Shown: piece after piece, positions 35,892 through 46,600 of the stretch
Position numbering within the stretch: the stretch's first letter is position 1
Layout: each line of letters begins with the position of its first letter
NCBI RefSeq assembly: GCF_921293095.1
Contig: NC_060247.1
Coordinates: 55,153,111 to 55,217,110 of the forward strand
Length of the DNA: 64,000 bases
Source of the DNA: Ischnura elegans
Taxonomy: Eukaryota; Arthropoda; Insecta; Odonata; Coenagrionidae
Reading direction: 5' to 3'
The notes under the pieces: model-generated
The model's database searches: none
Seen by the model: only the letters and a program-made list of their open reading frames with translations
Told to the model about the DNA's origin: nothing
Made by a program: the position numbers and the translations under genes

Positions 35892-37243
35892 AGGTCGTGA
35901 ATAAAAAACAGTTACATAAAGTGTAATGTTTCTGAAATTTAAATGATGTTTCTGAAATCTAATGCAGTACTTCATGTAATTTCAAACTTGAAAATAAATC
36001 GGTCAGCTGAAAGTGAACGAAGTGTGGTGTAAATCTTTTATAAATCGAAATTTTCGTTGTTTTTCGAAATTGTTAAATTTTTTCTCGATGACCAAAGACA
36101 ATGAAAACAATCTGTTACCAACACGTGATAGAACATATTTTGAGCATTTATAATATTTTTTTCGTAATCCAACTCACGAATAGTAGAGTAGCGGAAGGTA
36201 CCTATGAAATTTTTTCCGTAAAATCTATTTTCGGACGGATTTTTCGTAACGTTTCATGTAAAAACTCACCTCAAAAATACCATAAATACGTGGTTACATT
36301 CAATATCTTTCATAGGTAAGAGAAATGATCCATACGGCCTCCATACTTCAGTCGAAGTGGAGTAATTGGTAAAGGTCTGTCGGGGAAAAATGGGAAGTGT
36401 CCGCCATTTTCATTTTTTTCGCGGGTATATCGTTGACAAAATTTATTAAATGATTACTTTTTCTGAAACAAAATTCATGGTTTTATTTTAATGCAAAGTT
36501 AAAAAGATATCGGACGGGTCAAAGTTGATGAAATCTATTGTTAATCTTTTGAAAATCGTAATTTCCGATGATTTTCGGAATATTTTTATTTTTATCTCGG
36601 TAACCAAGGGTGACGTAAACAAACTGTTACCTACATACAATGTATCACTATGTGAGCATATATAATAATCATTTTTGTAATCCAGCTTACGAAACTAACC
36701 ATAGGGCAGTGGAAAGTATGAAATTTTTTCCTTAAAATCTATTTTCCGACGTGTTTTTTGTAATGTAACACGTAACAACTCACCTCAAAAATACCATAAC
36801 TATGTGGTATCATTCAAGAGCTTTCATAGAAACGACCCACATGACAGCCATATTTCCGGAGAAAAGTATGAAATTGTTTCTGAAAAATCAATTTTCAGAC
36901 TCAATTTTTGCAACAATGGACTTCGAAATAAACCAAAGCAACTACATAGTTACGCGGCCACATTTATCAGCTTTCAAAATAGGCAACAGTCATTCGCATG
37001 GCACGCACGGTTCGAGTGCATTATATTAAAAACCGGAAACCTGTTCCTAGAAAATGCGAAATTTTGAGGATTTTTAGGTCCTAGCAACGAAGTGCGATGT
37101 AAACATCCGGTTTTCGGAATTTTTCTACAGATCATTTCCGGGCTCCCGCCTGTATGCCAAATTTCAGCTCTCCAGCTCTCCTGGAAGTGGTGGGGAATTT
37201 GTATACATGAGTGAATGAGTGGGTGGTTACACATGCGGCTTTT

Positions 37244-37254
37244 CATATATAAGG
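37244..37254 (+). promoter_or_regulatory. TATA box for gene copy 2
   Basis: CATATATAAGG lies about 100 bp before the ATG at 37356. A start site about 30 bp downstream (near 37275-37285) would give a 5' leader of about 75 nt. Homology with gene 1 begins at 37287, just inside the predicted transcript, so this TATA box is not shared with gene 1. The assignment is by sequence and position only. Confidence 0.55.
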
Positions 37255-37355
37255 AGGGATGCTTTAAAAAATTCCCGCATCAAAAAATACATAAGTCTCA
37301 ACTCGAGACACATCAATCCACTGTTCGATCATCCGTGAATGAGGAACGGGTGATC

Positions 37356-37673
37356 ATGAAGAGAACTCTCATCATTCTCGCGGCACTTTGCCTTGCAGCG
37401 GCCTCTAGTGGTTTGATCAAGAAGACAAAGAGCGATCTTTGGCTCCAGACGCTTCCAAAATGGGAGCCTCTCCCGGTGGTGGGAGATGCCGGCGAAAGAC
37501 TGATCCTGACGCCCCTGATCCAACAGGGAAAAATTGAGAGGCATGGGCCATGGGCGGAAGTCAAGGATTTGACGGATGATCCCAAGGTGCAGGCGATCAA
37601 GTCTTACTCGGGCTACTTCACAGTCAACGAGACTTACAATTCCAACCTGTTCTTCTGGTTCTTCCCAGCAATG
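37356..37673 (+). CDS. CPVL: CPVL-like copy 2, exon 1
   Basis: Codes residues 1-106. At 37536-37553 the sequence differs from copy 1 by a one-base loss followed by a one-base gain, so about six codons are read in a shifted frame (IERHGPWAEV against IDEARAMAEV). An in-frame ATG also occurs upstream at 37233. The ATG at 37356 is preferred because the signal peptide follows it and it matches copy 1. Confidence 0.9.
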
Positions 37674-40600
37674 GTGAGTGAATTCATCCTTTTCTCCTCC
37701 TTATTCATTCACCATACTTTACACCCAATTTTTTAGATAATTTAGATTCTCAAATTATGTAAAATCTACGAAAGTAAGTATGTTAAAATTAAATGTTACA
37801 TGAAATAAGATTGAAATTTTAGCGCCGTGCGGCCCATGCACGCCTCTGAGCTTCTTAGTTCGTGGTATAGTCAGTTTATCGCAATTTTTCTGATTCATCG
37901 GGTGGATGCCGGTAGCCCAAGCTTTGCCCACTCCTGGACACCACGATACCCTTTCGTACCATTATTTCCACATTAGTTATGTAAATCTGATGTTAAACGG
38001 AGAGATAGTGTGGAAAAGATTCTGCAAATATTCTCAAACGACACGATTATCAATGAAACACGCCATATGTTTCGTAACTTACATAACATTACTTATATCG
38101 TTACTTTCGATAAAAAATTTCATTGAAATCAGAAATAAAAGATAGTTACAGGATTTTAATAACATATATTTGCAAGTACATTTCCACTTTTCATTATTAC
38201 GGGGAATAAAAACTTTGCTGTTTCTATTTCCTATAACATTACGTAAGTTGTGTTTTCAATATTGGTCTCGGCTTTGTGTTTTTTCATGGGGGCTATTGTT
38301 TAAATTTACTCTGAGATCGGGAATGGTGTAGGAAAACTCAGGGTCGTCAAAAACCCTGCTCTTTACAAAAGTCTCCCAAGGAACTAGGACTTTTAACTCC
38401 ATTCGACCTACAAAATGAAATACTTGAAGAGTCTACCACAAAGTTCTCACGCAGGGATCACACAATTCCCGAAAAATATATACCATCGCTGGTATTTGAG
38501 CCCATGTCCACAGAGATCTTGGCCAGCAATCAGGCTAATAGTATCACTCAAACGTGATCTTCACGAGTGCTACTAAATATTGGTTATAATAAGATACAGA
38601 TTCGAATTCTAGCCCATTCGTACCATTATTTCATGGAATAATCCAATATTTTGACCAGTTAGTAGGTTTTGCTGTCAATTTTCAACTAAAATGAAAGACG
38701 AAGAAGACAATTTAGACAGTATTTTAGTTAAATTTTAGTAGATATGTATAAGTTGGTCGCAATAGATAATACATCCTCCATTAATCCTATTATCATTTCA
38801 GAATAATCCTGAGGAAGCCCCACTGCTCCTTTGGCTTCAAGGTGGACCTAGTGTGTCGTCCCTATTCGCGGTTTTCACAGAGAATGGTCCTTATTTGATC
38901 GACCCCGATAACAAGACCCTTTCTCTCAACCCTTATTCGTGGACCACGAATCACTCTGTCGTCTTCTTTAATCAGCCGGTGGGCACAAGTAAATTGTTCA
39001 CTCTAACAGCTCCTGAGAAAATGTCTATTTCACCACCTTTAAGATACAACGTGGCTGAGCTAAAAGCCACCGAGTGCGTCCACCGGGTTGCGGATGGTGG
39101 ATCGACCTTTAGATATAGAGGTTAGCTGCGAGATAAGCGAGTTCTCTCGTCGAATAAGCAGTCTTGGACAAAAAGCGGCGGTATTCTGAGGGGTTATTGG
39201 GCTACCCTTGGGTAAGGTAGACCATTTAAAAGATACCAAAACCTGTTAAGATACCGTGACTTGGCGACTGGGGGCCGCCAATAATTATACCTCTCATCAC
39301 CCGGGGGAGAGGGCAGCAGCTCTTCTTCACATGTGCGAAGGTGGAGACCATACTGGTCGGTACAGCGACACACATTTCACTACGGGCGTGGTAACATTTA
39401 CTTTAACGGCTGTAGTACTGCGATGTGGAAGTCAAGGGGAAACCACCACATTATCATCCCGAGGAGTCACAGCTACTCCACTCAATTTATATAATGACAT
39501 GATGGAATTCTCTCGGGTAAAATATTCCGTAGGTAAACTAGTCCCCCATTCGGATCTCCGGGCGGGGACTACTCGAGAGGCTACATCGGTCAAACGAGAT
39601 AGAATGTTACGGGTAGGAACATGGAACGTCAGATCACTTCGTACCTGCGGTAAGCTAGAGAACTTGAAGGTGGAGATGCGAAGAATGAACCTCGATGTAT
39701 TAGGCATCAGCGAAATGAAGTGGCCCCAGGAAGGAGACTGTTGGAGTGGAAGCTACAGAATGATACACACGGGATCGCTAAATGGTAATGCTGGAGTAGG
39801 CATAATGCTTAGAAAGAGCGCCTGGATGCGTGTTAAAAGCTACCTGCAGTTTAATGAAAGGATAGTAATGGTGAAGATAGATACTAAACCCGTAGCTACT
39901 GTAGTGGTACAGGTTTACATGCCTACGTCAGATTATGAAGACGAAGAAGTGGAAGATGTCTACCAAGATATAGCGGAAGTTATCAAGCAGGTAAAAGGGG
40001 AAGAAAATCTTATTATTTTAGGTGACTGGAAAGCCGTCGTCGGCGAAGGTCAAGACGGAATAATAACTGGGAAATATGGGTTGGGTAACCGAAATGAAAG
40101 AGGAGAAAGGCTACTTGAATTCTGCACAGAGCACAGGCTAGTGGTTGCCAACACTTTATTCAAAAATCCCCTGCGAAGAAGATACACGTGGAAGATGCCA
40201 GGAGACCGTAGAAGATTCCAAATCGACTACATTCTAGTGAAACAAAGATTCAGGAACCAGGTGAAGGACTGCAAAAGTTATCCAGGGGCAGATATCGATA
40301 GTGACCATAACTTAGTTATGATGAAATGCCACCTTAAATTTAAAAAGTTGAAGAAAGCCGTGAAAAACATATGGCAGGTTGAAAAATTGAGGGAGGTTCA
40401 GCATCAACTGGCTTTCAAAGAGGCTGTAGAAAATAAAATAGGGGAGGATACGACCAACAAACCAATGGAAGAGAGTTGGAAAACCATTAGATGTGGTCTG
40501 CAGGCGGCAGCTGAGGAAGTTCTTGGTAAAAGAAGAGTCGTTATGAAAAAACCATGGATCACGCAGGAAGTATTAGATCTCATTGAAGAAAGAAGAAAAT

Positions 40601-43600
40601 ACAAGGCTGCATAGAGAAGAGAATGGAAAAGAACAGCCAACATTCGTTGCGTTTGTGGACATAGAGAAAGCATTTGACAACGTGGATTGGAGCACAATGC
40701 TTGGAATCCTAAAGGAAATTGGGGTTCTTTATAATGACAGAAGAATCATCCACAGTTTATACAAAAACCAAGTAGCCGTGATAAAATCAGGGCCCAGCTG
40801 TGAGAAAGCAAGAATTACGAAAGAAGTGCGACAAGGCTGTACATTGTCACCCGTAATTTTCAACGTTTACATTGAGAAAGCCATTAAGGAAATAAAAAGA
40901 AAAGGCATTGGGAGTTAATATCCATGGAGAAAAAATTAGCATGCTAAGATTTGCCGATGACATAGCCGTTATAGCAGAAATAGAGAAGGATTTGAAAAAT
41001 ATTCTGGTTAATATGGGTAGGGTAATGAGTAGATATCAACTGAAAATAAGCACGAAGAAAACCAAGATCTTAGTATGCAGCAGAAGAGAAGAAGTCAAGA
41101 CCAACATTAAAATAGGGAGGCAAAAACTGATAGAGGTGGATGAATTCTGTTATTTGGGAAGCAAGATAACTAGTGACGGGAGAAGCAAGAAAGAAATTAT
41201 CAGCAGAATAGCCCAGGCGAAGAGAGCATTCCACCAAAAGACAGACCTGCTCACAGCGGAAAACTTAAATATAGAAGTAAAGAAACAATTTATAAGAACC
41301 TACATCTGGAGTATGCTCCTATACGGAAGTGAGGCATGGACAATGACCGCAGCGGAGAAAGCAAGGATAGAGGCCTTTGAAATGTGGTGCTACAGAAGAA
41401 TGATGAAAATCAAATGGATCGACCGAGTTAGTAACGAGGAAGTCCTAAGAAGGGTAGGAGAGAAGAGAAGCCTCATGAAAACCTTAATAAGAAGACGGAA
41501 CAACCTTATAGGCCACATCTTGAGACATGATGGCCTGATGAAGACAATCGTCGAAGGACAAGTGGAAGGCAAGAATGGAAAAGGAAGACCCCGAACAAAA
41601 TATATGGAACAAGTAAAGAGAGATGTGAAAGAGAAGAAATACGTAGGTGTGAAAAGATTAGCTGATAGGAGAAATGAGTGGAGAGCTGCGTCAAACCAAT
41701 CCTAGGATTGTTGACCAGTGATGATGATGATGATGAAGATACAACGGATAATATGATAATCGATTCTAAAATTTATAAAGCTCGCAAAATATAAATCTTC
41801 AGAGTACTGTTTTCCTAAAAACTTAATTATTAAATAAAATTATAAAATGCTTTGAATGGTATTATTTAAAAAATAAAAATATAAAAATTATAAAAATACT
41901 GTTATTGATTTTAATTACAATAATGGCGACTATAACGATAAAAATTTTCGATGAAGGGTGAATAAGTTCAAAAAATCTAATTCTTGGCTCAGAATCTATA
42001 TCAACTTTTTAAGTATCCTTGATTTTAGAATTTCAACCATATTCTCAGTTTTTATATCTATATATATAAAAGAAAGTCGAAAATCGTGTTAGTTAGAACA
42101 CTTATAACTCGAGAACGGCTGCACCGATTTAAATGAGATTTGGTTCATTGGATTCGTCTCAGGCGGGGTTCACATATAGGCTATTAAAAAAGGATAATTT
42201 CACAAAAAAATTCATCTCTTTCCTATGGGCATGCTTTTAGGAGTTATAGTAACACAACAATTGATAAGTCGGTCAAAACTACAAATTAAATAATTTGTTT
42301 TGTTTTTACCACTTTAATAACTGCATTTTGTAACAATATAACATTTTAATTACTAAATATATTCAAAATATTAATTAAATTGAAATTACATTTTTTAAAT
42401 TTAATTCGAGCTGATTGTAAGCCCAGCCGTGGCCCAGCTCGAGTTGACACTTCACTACCGTGTTTGTAAACAAATCTCCAAGCAATTGTTGACAAACGGT
42501 AATGTCCGTGTTCCTGTCGAGGAATCGAGTAGTTTTAACTCATTTCCTTGGAATGATTTCAAATTAGTTTCAGTGAGCTCATCAACAAAGAGTTCCAGAA
42601 TATGATTTTATCTCCAAAAGAATCAAAGATGGTTGATTTAGCGAGCAAGAACTAAGATGCGGATGACTAAAACGAGGTAAATTCAAATAGTTCGTACTCT
42701 GCATGAATTCGAATCTTTTAAATGTGTAACAAACGAAGAAGAAATCACCAACTATCTATCTGAATATTTTAAGTCCTTGGACATACCTGGCTTACCAAGG
42801 CACGATTTACAGAAAAATGTAGTTTCTGTGTTCATGATCTTTCGAAGCCTAAACCAACCATAACTATCCAACGGAACGTGTTTGGTGATTAAAATAATTG
42901 GTAATGAATGTGATTCACGCAACTTCACTCAAAAGAAAATTCAAAGGTGAGGAAGTCCTTATTCCGTAGATTCCATTATCTCAACTCATATGCCCTTTTG
43001 AGCTTAAACTTATTCAATTTCCAATTCGTGTTGCATTCGTGATAACGATTTAAAAAATCGCATGGTCAGTCTTTCAGTTTTTGTGTTGTTTGTGCTCATG
43101 TGCTAATGAAAACCCATGATTTTCTCATGGTCAATTTAACGTGCTATGTTCACGAGTCGATAAACCATCCTCTGTATTTCTTCCTTCCCTTCAATTGCGT
43201 AGCTAGGTTAGGGGGTATTGTGCGCAGCTAATACCACGGGTCTGTAGGGTATAGAAAACTCGCTAAGGTAAGCGGGAAGTGTGGGGGCACTTCCCTCAGA
43301 CATTTTACAAAATAGATAAACAGTTCAAAATAGTGGGTTTTGCGGCTGTGTGAATAGTTAAATATGTTTTGTTTGTTAGTCATCCGTCCCCCTAATATTA
43401 ATAACAAAATCTTTCATAAAAAAATTCTCTAAGCTCTTGGGGGGGGGTTATTCCCCAAAACCTCCCCTCGCTGCGTCACTGCTTTGCTTCGCTATATTTA
43501 TTTAGCTTCATCTGCTTCATCTTGCGCCTGATAACAAAACAAAAACTGTAGTTTATCAGAAGGTGCTTGACACAAGACATTAAACCCGAATGTGTAGGGC

Positions 43601-46600
43601 TCACCGTGGTGCGTTTACGCATGCAGTACGTTTACGCAGTGCATTTTTACCAAACAGAGATACTAAAACTGGCGCGCCTTAAGTCATTTAATGCAAATGC
43701 TGCCTCATATGGGCTTTTCTTGCACGATTTTGAGCATCAGTCAAGCGTCGGTCTGGGGTTGTGTCAACCTCCCCCCTGAATGGGCCAAGTGTATGCAACG
43801 GACTTGGACTTAAAAACATTTTTTTTACAGCTAATAACGCAAATAGCCAACCACTGAATTCGTATAATTTTTATTTCATGAACTGCTTTATCAATTTTAT
43901 TCGCTTAAAAAAATAAGCATCGGTCTATAAGGAGAATGAATCCGTAATACCGTTTTACGAATCAGTGCTGCCGGTGTTCAAATCCTTAAAAACCATTAAA
44001 TTTCAATGAGATTATTACGAAAAATTGAGAATCGGCCAAAAATGAGTATTTTTTGGACGCCTTGATATTAAAGTCGCTAATGCACCGTTGAATAACGTTG
44101 AACACTGATAATAGTCCCTAGCTTCAAATTTACGTAAGGAATTGATTTATAGTCAAAAGGATACGGAATTTTTCTCGTAACTGGTGACTGCTGAATAGCA
44201 AGTTACAGTCACTTAAATATTTTATCATGTAGTAATCAGAGGCATTTTCATTTGAATTTCCGATTGAAAGAGTCATATATAAATATTACAAAACATTCAT
44301 TGATGATGCGTATATTGAACATTGGTGCATTTCAAGCTATCCATGCAGAGAGCATAGATTTATCACTAGATAACTTCGTGACAAAATCATTAAAATTGAA
44401 TCCGATGACAGCAGTGAAGATTTCGTAGTTCCAATTTCACCTTCATGTTCGGTTAAAAACCTAGAAAATAGATCTTATATCAACTATACACCATCGTGGG
44501 CAAAATATTTTGTATCAATTATTTCATGCTAATTTCATTTATTCCATTAGTTGTAGATAAGAGTACGTGGGACTGCATATGAAGGGGTATCTTTTAGAAC
44601 AATATAATTAACTTGCTAGGAATGAATAATAAACTCCCTTGAAAAATGTGCGAAAGTATAAATATTTTCATATTTAACCTTAGCGTGTATGTATTTCGTG
44701 TTTTTGCGATAACTTTCCTCAATAAGCTCCATATGCTGCACTATAGTTCCAAAAAATAGTGTGGAAAATATCTGACTGGAATTTTTAGCGTAAATGATAA
44801 AATAGCTGAAACAGTTTTCTGAAATTCTCCATATTACCTCGCAATTGTCATAAATGTAAGAAATATAGCAATCTTCGAAAAAAAGACATGTCGAGTCCAA
44901 TAAATATTCAGAAAACATTCTGTTGTATCTCAAAATAAGAGCCTAAGATCGGCCTAAAGGGCCTACGGGCCTGATCAACGATTACACCTCGAGGCTTGTT
45001 CGTGGAGACTGCTCTAACATGATGTGCAAAGTGTAATTGGTTTCCGGCTAAATAATTTACATTCAAAACTGGTTTTATTGGCCGAAAATGAGTTTTGAGT
45101 GGATCAGCTTAGTAGGATAACAGATGAAGTGTATCGACCAATATAAATTAATGTAAATTTGCGGACAGAAATGCGGTCATATTTTTAAATACGAGGTAAG
45201 GGGAAATTACAGTATAGCGAAAAATTTCCAGGATCCGAACATCACGTCTGCCTAACTTCATATAATTAACAGAAAATCTAAATAGGAAGTGCTTTTTTAC
45301 ACTTGGTTACCTTTGGATTAATATAACTTTCTCTCAAAAAGTTTCACTATAAATTATTTTATGTCACTTGGTGATGGTTTTCCGGGTCTACACCGCGTTG
45401 ATACATGTTTTTGCGGACGACAGTTTCGGGCGCGTTCCAGCTCCCGTCTTCGGGTCCAAATACCTATTGAAGATGCCATCGAAGTCATTAAGACTGACAG
45501 AAAAAGGCCTTCCGAAAGACATTCCGAAAATGGTGGGGTTTTGCCTTCGTAATTGCTATTTCTCTTGGGGAGGGAAATTATATGAACAAACGGAAGGGGC
45601 ATCCATGGGTTCTCCTTTATCACCTGTCGTCGCAGATCTTTATATGGAAGAATTTGAACGAAAAGCCCTGGATTCTTTCCCTATGAAGCCGAAACTCTTC
45701 GTGAGATATGTTGACGACACCTTCGTCATATGGCCTCATGGGACAGATAAACTGAAAAGATTCCTTGAACATCTTAATAGCCAAAATAATTCCATCCAGT
45801 TCACTATGGAAATGGAAGAAAATAACCAACTTCCCTTTTTGGACGTTCTCGTCAAGAAGAAATCAGATGGCACATTGGGACATTCAGTCTATCGTAAGGA
45901 AACGCATACTGATCGCTATTTGAATGGCAAATCACACCATCATCCCAGGCAAAAAGCATCAGTTATTAAAACTCTATATCATAGGGCATATTCCATATCG
46001 GATACAGATTCGCTTGCTAGAGAGAAACAACACCTCCTTACCACGCTCCAAGAAAATGGCTACGATCGGGTACTGATTCAAAAAATCGCGCGTAGGGAAG
46101 AAGAGAAAAGAGATGTGGCCTTGGACATTGTAAAGGAAGACCAGCAAAAGGCAAAGGCACATGCTCTCTTGCCATACGTGGCTGGAACGTCGGAAAGAAT
46201 TGCTAGAGTTCTCGCCAAACATGACGTTCTGACGCGATTTATAAGTTTGAAGAAGACCTCTGACCTCCTCCGGAGTGAAAAAGATCGTCATCCATCAGAT
46301 ATCTATGAAGGAGTGTATGAAGTAACGTGTTCCTGTGGTTTATCATACATCGGGCAAACATCTAGATCCCTCAAATGCAGAGTAAATGAACATCTTAAGG
46401 CAACCGAAAAGAAAAATTTTCGTCTTTCTGCGGTTGCAGAGCATGCATGGTCGGAACCTGGGCACGTCATACTTTTCAAGGAATCGAAAATCATCGCCAG
46501 GGAAAATAAATATTTCCCTCGGCTGATAAGGGAGGCGATTGAAATAGCGAGTCACCCAAAGAACTTCAATAGGGAAGACGGCTATCCTTTATCCTCATCT

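Larger units (their letters stand above)
31511..37240. repeat. Degenerate repeat field, period about 520 bp
   Basis: A landmark close to ACCAAGGGTGACGTAAA recurs at 31726, 32259, 34704, 35021, 36090 and 36602, with increasing decay in the middle. The clearest neighbours are about 510-530 bp apart. Around three of them, further landmarks keep their order: CGGACGGATTTTTCGTAA (31873, 36232; degenerate at 36750), CCTCAAAAATACCATAA and GTGTCCGCCA followed by TTTTCGCGGG (32065, 36405). This looks like an old satellite or tandemly repeated element, interrupted by a MITE (33713) and a LINE fragment (35247). Gene 2 begins immediately to its right. It has no counterpart before gene 1. Confidence 0.65.

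Noticed and set aside
31511-37240. CRISPR-like or clean satellite array
   Set aside because: Repeats are long, irregularly spaced and heavily diverged, and no short direct repeats with unique spacers are seen.
37215-37355. Upstream extension of gene 2 exon 1, with in-frame ATG at 37233
   Set aside because: It overlaps the likely TATA box and leader, has no counterpart in gene 1, and would bury the signal peptide.
45361-45552. 63-codon frame across the left inverted repeat of the Penelope-like element
   Set aside because: It is mostly inverted-repeat sequence in another frame; the RT continues in the frame that ends at 46630.
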